DNA of 64,000 nt from GWA2-66-18 sp964537395 (GCA_964537395.1 CAZIBN010000008.1:4430-68429), one strand, 5' to 3'. Shown: positions 26,778 to 34,439, counted from the stretch's first letter. The notes: generated from the letters alone by a model not told the origin. Numbers and translations are program-made.

Positions 26778-27535
26778 GAAAGGCTCTGAACTTCGGCCGC
26801 CTCTTCCTGTTTTCGCCGGCGAAGGCCGCCGCCGCGTGCGAGTCGGACCGCGCGTTCGTCGATGCGTGCAAGCTCTATGGATTGACCTTGCTCACGGCCG
26901 CGGTCTTCTACCGCTTCAAGCCGTACGACTTCCCCGACGCGAACGCCGCCGTTCCGATGGGCCCGCAGAGCATCTTCTTCTGGCTGAAGGTCATGCTCTG
27001 GCAGCCGCTCTTGATGTCCGCGCTGATCGCGTTCGCCGGCGTCATGCTCCGCTGGATGAAGGACGGCTGGCTTCCCATCAAGGTCGCCACTTCTTTTTTC
27101 TGGTGCGCGATCCCGTTGATCCTGACGGTCGTCTATGTCAAGAATGGGATCCCCAAAGCGGCGTTCGGCGCGCTGATGATCGTCTGGGCCTTGCCCGGGA
27201 TATATGTCGGTCGAAGCGTGCCCTCCCGGGAGTGGCGCCTCGTTGCGACCTTCCTCCTGGGATTGAACGTCATCGAGCTCGCGGCCATGCTCCCCGAGTC
27301 CATCGTGACCTTGATGCGCTGGGAGGCGGGCTACAAGGCCGTCGTCGGCCTCGCCGGCCTTTGGATGCTCGTCGGCGGCGCTTTGGGGCTGAAGGCGCTT
27401 ACGCCCGCGCGCCCGCTGCCCCGCGCCCTCCTGCCGCTTCTGTTCGCGCTCGTCCTGCAGATAGAGGTCGTGATCGCCGCCTTCATGCTCGGCTGGCTCC
27501 CGGTCGAGACGCTGAAAGCTCTCCTGTATGGCTGA
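26774..27535 (+). CDS. Yip1-like integral membrane protein
   Basis: The 253-residue protein has six or so hydrophobic helices. It begins with a short cytoplasmic segment (FGRLFLFSPAKAAAA) that resembles the start of Yip1-domain proteins, which often open with a motif describing a conserved amphipathic helix before the first membrane span. No catalytic residues are recognised. It overlaps the MFS gene at its 5' end (ATGA) and mnmG at its 3' end (8 nt), so it belongs to the same operon. Confidence 0.7.
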   Translation: MRKALNFGRLFLFSPAKAAAACESDRAFVDACKLYGLTLLTAAVFYRFKPYDFPDANAAVPMGPQSIFFWLKVMLWQPLLMSALIAFAGVMLRWMKDGWLPIKVATSFFWCAIPLILTVVYVKNGIPKAAFGALMIVWALPGIYVGRSVPSREWRLVATFLLGLNVIELAAMLPESIVTLMRWEAGYKAVVGLAGLWMLVGGALGLKALTPARPLPRALLPLLFALVLQIEVVIAAFMLGWLPVETLKALLYG

Positions 27536-29267
27536 CGCGCTTTTCCCTCGACGCTACGACGTCATCGTCGTCGGCGGCGGCCACGCCGGCGTCGAGGCCG
27601 CGCTCGCTTCCGCGCGCATGGGACGGGCGACCTTGCTGCTGACGCAGAACCTCGATACGATCGCGGCGATGTCCTGCAACCCCTCCATCGGCGGCGTCGG
27701 CAAAGGGCAGATGGTGCGCGAGACGGACGCGCTCGGCGGCGAGATGGCGAAGGCGTGTGATCGATCATCGTTCTTCTCGCAGACGTTGAATTTAAGCAAG
27801 GGTCAGGCCGTTCGCTCTCCTCGGTCTCAATGCGATAAGGCCGCCTATCGCGCGGGCCAAAAAGCCGTGGTCGAATCGTGCCCGAATCTCGATCCCATCC
27901 AAGACGAGGCGTGGGCGCTTTGGATCGAAGGCTCGATTCTCCGCGGCGTGATCTCGCGGCGCGGCACCCGCTATGAAGGCAAGACGGTCGTGCTCACGAC
28001 CGGGACCTTCCTCAACGGGCTCGCGCACGTCGGCCTCCAGACCCACGCGGCCGGCCGCGGCGGCGAAGCGCCCGCGCTCGGGATCTCTTCTTCGTTGATC
28101 TCGCTCGGCTTCACGGTAGGACGCCTTAAGACCGGCACGCCGCCTCGCCTGCACGCCCGCTCCATCGATTTCTCCAAGCTCGAGCGCCAGGACGGCGATG
28201 CGGTCCCCATGCCGTTCTCCCATTTCAACGTCAAGATCTCCAATCCCCAGCTTCCGAGCTGGGTCGCCTACACCAACGCGCTCACGCACCAGACGATCCG
28301 CGATAACCTGAAGAACTCCCCGTTGTATTCCGGGAAGATCGAAGGCGTGGGCCCGCGCTACTGCCCGTCCATCGAGGACAAGGTGGTCAAATTTCCCCTG
28401 AAGGAGCGCCACCAGCTCTTCCTCGAGCCCGAAGGCTGGAACACCAGCGAGATCTACCTCAACGGGATGTCGACAAGCCTTCCCGAGGACGCCCAGCGCG
28501 CGCTTGTCGCGTCGATCCCAGGCCTCGAGAACGCCCTGCTCACGCGCTGCGGCTACGCGATCGAGTACGACTTCTGCCAGCCGACGCAGCTCACCGACAC
28601 GCTCGAGAGCCGTGGCGTCCCGGGCCTGTTCCTCGCCGGCCAGATCAACGGCACGACCGGCTACGAGGAGGCCGCGGGCCAGGGCCTGCTGGCCGGGATA
28701 AACGCCGCCCTGAAGACCGCCGGCCGCGCGCCGTTCCGCCTCGGCCGCGACGAAGCCTATCTCGGCGTCATGATCGACGATCTCGTGGTGCGCGGCGTGG
28801 ACGAGCCCTACCGCATGTTCACCGCCCGCGCCGAGAACCGGCTGAGCATGCGCGCCGACGACGCCGACATGCGTCTCATGGAAAAAGGCTCGGCGCTCGG
28901 CCTCATCGCGCCCGAGGCCCGAGAGCGCTTCCTGCGCTACCGCGATCTGGTCCTCGGAGAAGGGGAAGCCCCGGATCCGGAGCTCGCGCCCTGGTCGATG
29001 GCGAAGGTCGTCGAGCAGCGCTCGATCCGCGCGGAGTACGCGCCCTATATCAGCCGCGAGCGCGGCTCAGCTGAGCGCCTCAAAGCCGCGGAGCTCGTCG
29101 AGATCCCGGAAAATCTGGATTATGCGACGATCGGAGCGCTGACCAACGAATCGCGCCAGAAGCTCTCGCGCCTGCGCCCGCGCACGCTCGGCCAGGCGGG
29201 ACGCGTCCCCGGAGTCACGCCCGCGGACCTGCAGATATTGTGGGTTCACGCGCGCGCGCGATCATGA
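27528..29267 (+). CDS. mnmG: tRNA uridine-5-carboxymethylaminomethyl modification enzyme, FAD-dependent
   Basis: The 579-residue flavoprotein is the partner of MnmE in U34 modification. The Rossmann motif GGGHAGVEAA is at 16-25, followed by CNPSIGGVGKG, TTGTFLNG, GRLKTGTPPR, the substrate loop RYCPSIEDKVVKF and FLAGQINGTTGYEEAAGQG, and the helical C-terminal domain that contacts MnmE (SRLRPRTLGQAGRVPGVTPAD). All motifs are intact. A 42-bp palindromic repeat begins at the base after its stop codon and runs into the start of rsmG. Confidence 0.97.
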   Translation: MADALFPRRYDVIVVGGGHAGVEAALASARMGRATLLLTQNLDTIAAMSCNPSIGGVGKGQMVRETDALGGEMAKACDRSSFFSQTLNLSKGQAVRSPRSQCDKAAYRAGQKAVVESCPNLDPIQDEAWALWIEGSILRGVISRRGTRYEGKTVVLTTGTFLNGLAHVGLQTHAAGRGGEAPALGISSSLISLGFTVGRLKTGTPPRLHARSIDFSKLERQDGDAVPMPFSHFNVKISNPQLPSWVAYTNALTHQTIRDNLKNSPLYSGKIEGVGPRYCPSIEDKVVKFPLKERHQLFLEPEGWNTSEIYLNGMSTSLPEDAQRALVASIPGLENALLTRCGYAIEYDFCQPTQLTDTLESRGVPGLFLAGQINGTTGYEEAAGQGLLAGINAALKTAGRAPFRLGRDEAYLGVMIDDLVVRGVDEPYRMFTARAENRLSMRADDADMRLMEKGSALGLIAPEARERFLRYRDLVLGEGEAPDPELAPWSMAKVVEQRSIRAEYAPYISRERGSAERLKAAELVEIPENLDYATIGALTNESRQKLSRLRPRTLGQAGRVPGVTPADLQILWVHARARS

Positions 29268-29309
29268 GTTATCCCCAATACTTTCAACGTTGGAAGTGAT
29301 GGGGATAAC
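29268..29309. repeat. 42-bp palindromic repeat, copy 1
   Basis: GTTATCCCC (29268-29276) and GGGGATAAC (29301-29309) end an imperfect palindrome centred on CAACGTTG, with 18 of 21 positions paired. A second copy at 51078-51119 is identical at 34 of 42 positions. It starts at the base after the mnmG stop and contains the TTG, GTG and ATG candidates for the rsmG start. The ends resemble DnaA boxes (TTATCCACA) only loosely. Confidence 0.7.
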
Positions 29310-29976
29310 TTCGATCGAGACATTGGCCTCCGCTGCCCACGGATGGGGGGAGGAGCTCGGCGCGAAGACGCTCGACGATATCGCCTCCTACCTGTCGTTC
29401 GTGCGCGAGAAGAACGAGGGAGTGAACCTGACCGCGGACACCGGCTGGGACGATCTGGTCCTCAAGCACGCGGCGGACGGCGTGTTCGCCGCCAGCGTCC
29501 TTCGGCCGCTGCTGCCGATAAGCCCGCGGATCCTCGACCTCGGCTCCGGCGCCGGCTTCATCGGCATCGTGCTCAAGATCGTCTGGCCCGAGGCCGAGGT
29601 GACCTTGATGGAGTCCGTCGAACGTAAGTTCCGTTTTCTCAACGCCGCCGCGACGCGCACCGGCCTCAAGGGCCTGCGCGTCCTCAACCGCCGCGCCGGC
29701 TCGGGCGCGGCGCTCACGGCCTATGAGCTCGATCACGATGTTGTCATCGAGCGCGCCCTGGCGGAGCTGCCCGAGGCGCTCCAGTTATCCTGGCCGATGA
29801 TCGGCCCGGAAGGGATTTTCGCGGCGTTCCAGTCGGAGGAGCCGGATCCGGCCGAGCCGGTCCTCGCCAAGGCTATGGCCGCGACGGGCGCCACAGTGCT
29901 AAAGTCTTGCGCTTATCGCCGTCCCAACGAATCACGCGACCGCCGCTTGGTGCTGTTCAAGCGCAAGGAGGATTGA
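29299..29976 (+). CDS. rsmG: 16S rRNA (guanine-527-N7) methyltransferase
   Basis: The 225-residue class I methyltransferase methylates G527 of 16S rRNA. It has the SAM motif ILDLGSGAGFIGIVLKI, the post-I acidic residue in TLMESVERKFRFLNAA and the RsmG-typical NLTADTGWDDLVLKHAADGV near residue 50. The C-terminal RRLVLFKRK strand is normal. Three start codons lie close together (TTG 29290, GTG 29296, ATG 29299), all inside the 42-bp palindrome; ATG is chosen by default because none has a well-spaced ribosome binding site. Confidence 0.93.
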   Translation: MGITSIETLASAAHGWGEELGAKTLDDIASYLSFVREKNEGVNLTADTGWDDLVLKHAADGVFAASVLRPLLPISPRILDLGSGAGFIGIVLKIVWPEAEVTLMESVERKFRFLNAAATRTGLKGLRVLNRRAGSGAALTAYELDHDVVIERALAELPEALQLSWPMIGPEGIFAAFQSEEPDPAEPVLAKAMAATGATVLKSCAYRRPNESRDRRLVLFKRKED

Positions 29977-29979
29977 CCG

Positions 29980-30498
29980 ATGCAGATGCTGAACCGCTAT
30001 TTCACGCCGTTCGCGCTCGCGCTCATCGTCATGGCCGTCTATTTCCGCGCCGACTCGTTCGATGCCGGGCTGCGCATCCCGATGATCGCCATCGGCATCC
30101 TCGTCGCCGACCTCGTCGTCAACTGGTGGGTCGGCCGCAACCAGTACCGCTGGGTCGGCTGGGCGGGCCGCTTCCGCCAGATGCAGGTCTGGCTCAACTA
30201 CGTCTGGGCCTCGATCCTCTTCTACCTCCTCTTCCCATATTGGTCTCCGATGTGGCTGCTTCTGGTCGTGGCCCCGACCGCGGCCGCGCTCACGACGAGC
30301 CGGCTCGAAACCATCCTCTGCGCGCTGGTCAGCTCCGCCACGATGATCCTCATCTACTGGCAGGTCCAGAACCGGAGCCTTCCTCTGGAGTTCCTAGGCA
30401 TGGCCCTCTCTCAAGCCCTGTTCATCGTCATCTTCTCGCTGCTCGTGCACAGCCTGGCCCAGACGGCCCTGCGCCTGCGCGACTCCAACCGCGGATAG
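29980..30498 (+). CDS. Integral membrane protein, unknown
   Basis: The 172-residue protein has five to six hydrophobic helices (about 9-22, 33-48, 72-88, 91-105, 114-128 and 138-158) connected by short loops. A VGRNQYRWVGWAGRFRQMQV basic loop lies near residue 52. There is no signal cleavage site and no recognised family. It starts 3 nt after the rsmG stop with the stop region GGAGGATTGA acting as ribosome binding site, so it is the last gene of the mnmE-to-rsmG transcription run. Confidence 0.75.
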   Translation: MQMLNRYFTPFALALIVMAVYFRADSFDAGLRIPMIAIGILVADLVVNWWVGRNQYRWVGWAGRFRQMQVWLNYVWASILFYLLFPYWSPMWLLLVVAPTAAALTTSRLETILCALVSSATMILIYWQVQNRSLPLEFLGMALSQALFIVIFSLLVHSLAQTALRLRDSNRG

Positions 30499-30529
30499 GC
30501 CCGGGGTGGTCAAACCCGCGCGGAGGGGC

Positions 30530-30535
30530 TAAACT
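30530..30535 (+). promoter_or_regulatory. -10 box 6 nt before a GTG start
   Basis: TAAACT precedes the GTG at 30542 by 6 nt and supports that start codon. Confidence 0.45.
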
Positions 30536-30541
30536 AACCCT

Positions 30542-31744
30542 GTGGACGTCCTTTTACGCCTTCGCGTTCTTATCTGGGTCCTCGTCATCAGCCTTTGGGG
30601 GGTGATGGTCTATCAGTACCTGGGCGAGGAAGAGCGCGACATCGCGAAGATGAAGCGCATCGAGCCGTACCGCCCGGAGCAATCCGTGCCCCGTGCGCCG
30701 GCGCCGGAGGAAGGCGCGCTCGCCTCGGTGACGCCGACGGAAGCCACGGCCTACGCCCCCGCGGCCGTCCCGTCGGCCGCGCTCGCCGTCAACCCTCCCG
30801 CGGCCGTCTTGCCGCCCACGTCGCCGAACCAGCCTTCGACGGATACGGGCCTCAACGTCATTCCTTCCTCCGAGTATATCGGCCCCGCCCCGTCCACGAG
30901 CCGGCGCGTCGTGGCCGCGAATCCCGCCGTCGCCGCGGTCGCTCCCGCTCCGCGCGGCCGCGCCACGCTTTCGCGCGAAGACCGGACCGCGCCGGTCGAC
31001 ATGCCCACGCCTCCGGGATTCGTGCGCAGCTCCTCACGCCATTTCACCGTTTTCGCGGAGCAGTACCCTGCCTCCGAGCGCTTCATCGAGCTCATCGAGA
31101 GCCTGCACTCGAACCTGATGCTCGACCTGGCACCCTTCACGCCGTGGGCCAACAACGAGCGCACGACGATCTTCCTGTTCAAGAATCAGGACACCTATCG
31201 CCGCGTCACGGGCCGGCCGGTCTGGTCCGGCGGAGCCAGCTCGGTGGGCAAGCGCAAATTGTATGTGTATGAGAGCGAGGAGCTGCCCGGCATCGTCGCG
31301 CACGAGCTGACGCACATCTACTTCGACAGCTTCTTTCTCGACGGCACGACCGACCCTCTGTGGCTCTCCGAGGGAATGGCGACCTTGGTCCAGGTCGAGC
31401 GCGGCCTCTCCGCGCCGAACTGGCTGCGTGAGAACCTCCAGCTTCTGGAGGCAGGGGAAGGCTTCCCGATCGACAAGCTCACCAGCGTCACCTCGACGGC
31501 GGGCTGGCCCGACGCCAAGGTCCGGCTCTGGTACGCGCAATCCTACAGCGTCGTGCGCTTCCTGATCCGCACGCAGTATCGCTCGTCGTTCTACAAGTTC
31601 TCCGCGCACCTGCGCGACGGCCGCCCCACGCCCGAAGCTCTTTATCGCGCGTACGGCGCGCCGTACACCCGCATGGTCGCCCTCGAGCACGCCTGGCGCT
31701 ACGAGCTCTCTCGCTCGCAGATGGCGAAGATCGGCGGACAATAA
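30542..31744 (+). CDS. Membrane-anchored peptidase MA-like metalloprotease
   Basis: The 400-residue protein has one N-terminal membrane helix (VLIWVLVISLWGVMVYQYL, about 8-26), a Pro/Ala-rich extracytoplasmic linker (about 45-160) and a C-terminal zincin domain. The motif HELTH is at 254-258 and the third-ligand Glu is in WLSEGMA (E277), the spacing of the peptidase MA-like gluzincin family. Upstream strands (RHFTVFAEQYPASERFIEL, RTTIFLFKNQDTYRRVTG) also fit that family. It probably acts in the periplasm. The GTG start follows a TAAACT box by 6 nt. It is monocistronic. Confidence 0.8.
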   Translation: MDVLLRLRVLIWVLVISLWGVMVYQYLGEEERDIAKMKRIEPYRPEQSVPRAPAPEEGALASVTPTEATAYAPAAVPSAALAVNPPAAVLPPTSPNQPSTDTGLNVIPSSEYIGPAPSTSRRVVAANPAVAAVAPAPRGRATLSREDRTAPVDMPTPPGFVRSSSRHFTVFAEQYPASERFIELIESLHSNLMLDLAPFTPWANNERTTIFLFKNQDTYRRVTGRPVWSGGASSVGKRKLYVYESEELPGIVAHELTHIYFDSFFLDGTTDPLWLSEGMATLVQVERGLSAPNWLRENLQLLEAGEGFPIDKLTSVTSTAGWPDAKVRLWYAQSYSVVRFLIRTQYRSSFYKFSAHLRDGRPTPEALYRAYGAPYTRMVALEHAWRYELSRSQMAKIGGQ

Positions 31745-31764
31745 CGGCAACGCCTCGCGACGGC

Positions 31765-31887
31765 GCGGCGGCGAGATCATGCCCTCCGGGGACGGGCGGG
31801 ACTGGCCCCGCCCTCCGGGGTAGACGCGACAACGACGGCCATGGTCGCGTCAACCCCAAGCCCCATCGGGCATGATCTCGCCGCCGC
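31765..31887. repeat. Compound palindrome 1 upstream of mraZ
   Basis: Perfect 20-bp outer arms (31765-31784 and 31868-31887; central part GAGATCATGCCC) enclose two inner hairpins: a GC core GGGCGGG...CCCGCCC (31790-31822) and GACGCGAC...GTCGCGTC. The GC core sequence recurs in compound palindrome 2. The fold would be a three-way junction. It has no T tract and no coding potential I can support. Confidence 0.65.
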
Positions 31888-31939
31888 ACCTTAGCGTATC
31901 GCGCGCCATCGCCATCCGCATTCGCTCATTTGATCGGGG

Positions 31940-32040
31940 CGGAGAAACAGTTTTCGCCGGCGGCCTGGACGGGCGGGGATCGGCCCCGCCCTCCCGGAGT
32001 GAGGTCGATCCGAACGTCCCCGGCGAAAATTGTTTCTCCG
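31940..32040. repeat. Compound palindrome 2 upstream of mraZ
   Basis: Outer arms of 21 bp (31940-31960, 32020-32040) pair with one G.T wobble and differ in sequence from those of palindrome 1. The inside carries the same GC core (31967-32002; GGACGGGCGGGGATCGGCC and onward) as palindrome 1. It lies about 120 bp before the mraZ promoter. The whole 31745-32163 stretch is non-coding. Confidence 0.65.
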
Positions 32041-32163
32041 ACCCGGCCGACATGCGCGAGCCGCGCGCGAGTGCTCGCGAAAAACAAATAATGCGTGATG
32101 CGAAATCGCGGCTATTTTGTGCCTGTTTCTCGACGAGAACGAGGATCACGAAAAAATCGCCTC

Positions 32164-32192
32164 TTGACAGAAACACATCAGTCCTCTATACT
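32164..32192 (+). promoter_or_regulatory. Promoter of the dcw cluster (mraZ promoter)
   Basis: Consensus TTGACA (32164-32169), 17-bp spacer, TATACT (32187-32192). This is the strongest promoter in the window. Unlike most others here it has a real leader of about 55 nt, which carries the MraZ operator. Confidence 0.85.
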
Positions 32193-32202
32193 CACGTTCC
32201 CG

Positions 32203-32247
32203 GTGGGGAAAAGTGGTGAGAAATAACAATCAAGTGGGCGAAGGTGG
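32203..32247 (+). promoter_or_regulatory. MraZ operator: four GTGG boxes
   Basis: GTGG occurs at 32203, 32213, 32234 and 32244, that is 10, 21 and 10 bp apart, always on the same DNA face. MraZ proteins bind such 10-bp-spaced (A/G)TGG-type repeats downstream of their own promoter. The last box overlaps the mraZ ribosome binding site (GGTGGAGAG), so binding would autoregulate the whole cluster. Confidence 0.75.
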
Positions 32248-32253
32248 AGAGTA

Positions 32254-32703
32254 ATGGCCCTTCTCATCGGCCGTTACGATTACTCGCTCGACCCGAAGAA
32301 CCGGTTGGCGCTTCCGCCGAAGTTCCGCGAGACCTTGGCGCAGGAGAAAGGACGCAGCTTTTATCTGACGAGCGGCATGGACGGATGCCTGTACCTCTTC
32401 CTCCCGGCGCAGTGGGAGAAGATGCTCGCGGACGATCTGAAGATGTTCTCGATGCCGGACAAGGAGCAGGAGCGGGCGTTCAAGCGCAAGTTCTTCTCCG
32501 AGGCGGTCGAGGTCGAGGCGGACGCCCAGGGCCGCATTCTGGTGCCGCAGTATCTAAAGGAGCACGCGGGGCTTCGCTTCGACGTGCTGGTGCAGGGGGC
32601 GGGCAACCGCGCCGAGATCTGGGACGCAAAGCGCTGGGCGGCGTACGAGAAGTCGACGATCGCTCCGGCGTACAAGAAGATCGGGAAGAGCCTGGAGATA
32701 TGA
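32254..32703 (+). CDS. mraZ: Transcriptional regulator MraZ
   Basis: The 149-residue protein has two AbrB-like swapped-hairpin domains. Both copies of the hallmark are visible: DPKNRLALPPKFRE at about 13-26 and DAQGRILVPQYLKEHAGL at about 90-107. MraZ forms a ring-shaped oligomer that binds repeats in its own leader and controls the dcw cluster. Here four GTGG boxes lie just upstream. Its stop overlaps the rsmH start (ATGA). Confidence 0.96.
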   Translation: MALLIGRYDYSLDPKNRLALPPKFRETLAQEKGRSFYLTSGMDGCLYLFLPAQWEKMLADDLKMFSMPDKEQERAFKRKFFSEAVEVEADAQGRILVPQYLKEHAGLRFDVLVQGAGNRAEIWDAKRWAAYEKSTIAPAYKKIGKSLEI

Positions 32704-33608
32704 TCTTGGAAGAAAGCCGGTACACGCACGAGTCGGTTCTTCTAGCGGAAACGCTGGAACGCCTCGTCACGGACAAGGGGGGGCTCTACCTCGACGCCAC
32801 CCTCGGCCTCGGCGGCCATTCCGAGTCGCTCCTTAAAAAGATTTCGGCCCAGGGAAAGGTACTTGGTCTCGATGCGGATCCGGAGGCGCTCACTGAAGCC
32901 GGTCACCGGCTCGGAGCCCACAGTGGAAGATTCCACTCGGTCCGCTCGAACTTCCGTTCCCTGGGCGCCGTTTTGGAGACGGAGGGCTTCTTCCCTCTGT
33001 CGGGCGCGCTGTTCGACCTCGGCGTCTCGTCGCTGCAGCTCGACAAGCCCTCCCGAGGATTCTCATTCATGCGCGAAGGCCCCCTCGACATGCGCCTGGG
33101 GCCCGACTCAGGCCTGACCGCGGAGCAGATCGTCAACCGCTGGCCCGCCGAGCAGATCGCGATGCTCCTCAAGGAGTTCGGAGAGGAGCCCGATGCCGAT
33201 AAGATCGCCCGCGCGATCGTCGCCCGCAGGGCGATCAAGCCGCTCTCCACCACTTTAGAGCTCGCCGCCTGCGTCGAGTCGGTCGTGCCGCGCACCGGCC
33301 ATCACCCGGCGACGCGCACGTTCCAGGCCCTGCGCATCGCGGTCAACCAGGAGCTTGAGGCGCTGACGCGCGGCCTTGAGGCCGTGGTGCCCTATCTCAA
33401 GAACGGCGGGCGGCTGTGCGTGATCACCTTCCACTCGCTCGAAGACCGCATCGTTAAGAATGTTTTCGCTTCGTTCGTCGCGCAAGGATCGTGCGCGTAT
33501 CTCGGCAAGGGCGACGCGAAGTCGGCGATCGCCCCGACCGAGGAAGAGGTCGCGCGCAATCCTCGCTCCCGCAGCGCGAAACTGCGGGTCATTGAAAAGA
33601 AGCGATAG
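32700..33608 (+). CDS. rsmH: 16S rRNA (cytosine-1402-N4) methyltransferase
   Basis: The 302-residue enzyme (MraW) methylates N4 of C1402 in the ribosomal P site. The opening THESVLLAETLERL, SAM motif LDATLGLGGHSESLL, LFDLGVSSLQLDKPSRGFSF, the RTGHHPATRTFQALRIAVN stretch and VITFHSLEDRIVKN are all in order. It is co-translated with mraZ. A longer open frame starting at 32244 overlaps mraZ and is not used. Confidence 0.96.
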   Translation: MILEESRYTHESVLLAETLERLVTDKGGLYLDATLGLGGHSESLLKKISAQGKVLGLDADPEALTEAGHRLGAHSGRFHSVRSNFRSLGAVLETEGFFPLSGALFDLGVSSLQLDKPSRGFSFMREGPLDMRLGPDSGLTAEQIVNRWPAEQIAMLLKEFGEEPDADKIARAIVARRAIKPLSTTLELAACVESVVPRTGHHPATRTFQALRIAVNQELEALTRGLEAVVPYLKNGGRLCVITFHSLEDRIVKNVFASFVAQGSCAYLGKGDAKSAIAPTEEEVARNPRSRSAKLRVIEKKR

Positions 33609-33618
33609 GGGGGACACG

Positions 33619-33807
33619 ATGATGAAGAATACTTCGTTCCTGAGCGGTTCGACGGTCGCGATGTCGGCCTTGATGAAGCTGGACACCACGGTGTCCTTCC
33701 TTCTCGATCGCCGGCAGACCGTCGCGGTCTCTCCCGTGGGCAAGATCAGCACCCCCGGCTACGTATGGCGGCGAGTTTTCCTGAAAGGACGGGCCACGAA
33801 CAGATAA
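33619..33807 (+). CDS. Possible small protein between rsmH and ftsL
   Basis: A 62-codon frame starts with ATG-ATG 10 nt after rsmH, behind a G-rich ribosome binding site (GGGGGG, about 6 nt upstream). The product (MMKNTSFLSGSTVAMSALMK..., ending VFLKGRATNR) has no membrane helix or known motif. It ends 9 nt before the first of five hairpins. It is the only frame in this 477-bp region with a good start signal, but conservation is unknown; it may be a leader peptide or not translated. Confidence 0.4.
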   Translation: MMKNTSFLSGSTVAMSALMKLDTTVSFLLDRRQTVAVSPVGKISTPGYVWRRVFLKGRATNR

Positions 33808-33816
33808 AGAAGATTT

Positions 33817-34060
33817 GGCGGGCGCCCTCTCGGCGGGGCGCTCGCCATCGTTAACGGGGCGGCTCTCTCTCTCGGCGGGGAAGGGCCGCCCCCCAGATCT
33901 GAAGTTTTGGACGGTGGATAAACAGGCGGACCATCGTTCGCAGTTAAAGGCGGCCTCTCTCTCGGCGGGGAGAGCCGCCCGATTCAGGCGGCCTCCTCTC
34001 TCGGCGGGGGGGAGCCGCCAACTATAGGGCGGGCGCCCCTCTCGGCGGGGGCGCCCGCCC
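33817..34060 (+). repeat. Array of five stem-loops with identical 12-nt apex upstream of ftsL
   Basis: Hairpins lie at 33817-33846, 33856-33892, 33949-33979, 33987-34019 and 34027-34060. Each contains the exact sequence CTCTCGGCGGGG at or around its loop (33827, 33869, 33959, 33998, 34039). Stems differ between units but pair: 10 bp with one G.U in unit 1, GGGGCGGC/GCCGCCCC in unit 2, GGCGGC/GCCGCC plus an inner helix after a bulged C in units 3 and 4, and 13 perfect bp in unit 5. There are no T tracts. The last hairpin ends 10 nt before the ribosome binding site of the ftsL-like gene. Confidence 0.85.
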
Positions 34061-34085
34061 CTCACTCTACGGAAAGGAACATGGT

Positions 34086-34439
34086 ATGATGGACGCGCTC
34101 ATGGGATTCGATCCACGACGGGTCGCGAAGTTCGCGGGCTTGGGCGCCCTCTTTTTGTTCCTGTGCTGGCAGCACGTTCAGGCCACCCGGATCGGCTACC
34201 GGGTCGAGTCCACCCGGCGCGAAGCCCGCGCCCTGCGCAGCCGCGTCGCGGACCTTCGCCTTAAAGTCGACGAAACCCTTTCGCCCGCGGTTCTCGCCGC
34301 GCGCGCGAACACCAAGCTCGGCATGATCCCCGCCTCTCCGAGCTCGCTGCGCTCGCTCTCGGGTGATGCCGGAACATCCATCGGCCTCCTGCCCCGCCTC
34401 TGGGCGCGCCTGGAGCGCATCGGGCCGCTGCGCAGCTGA
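34086..34439 (+). CDS. ftsL: FtsL-like cell-division protein
   Basis: The 117-residue bitopic protein has a short cytoplasmic N-terminus, one membrane helix (FAGLGALFLFLCWQHVQ, about 16-32) and a coiled-coil segment (RREARALRSRVADLRLKVDE) with a C-terminal tail. That topology and its place between rsmH and the division penicillin-binding protein are those of FtsL. Sequence identity in this family is always low, so the name rests mainly on context. The ribosome binding site GGAAAGGA lies at 34071-34078. A second ATG follows the first immediately. Confidence 0.8.
   Translation: MMDALMGFDPRRVAKFAGLGALFLFLCWQHVQATRIGYRVESTRREARALRSRVADLRLKVDETLSPAVLAARANTKLGMIPASPSSLRSLSGDAGTSIGLLPRLWARLERIGPLRS

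Noticed and set aside
29268..29309. TTATCCCC ends of the palindrome read as DnaA boxes, suggesting oriC at mnmG-rsmG
   Set aside because: Only two imperfect boxes, no AT-rich unwinding region, and the same palindrome occurs 22 kb away at 51078-51119.
33817..34060. CRISPR array or intrinsic terminators
   Set aside because: The repeated unit is only 12 nt within hairpins of irregular spacing, flanks are paired stems rather than unique spacers, no cas genes are present, and no T tracts follow the stems.
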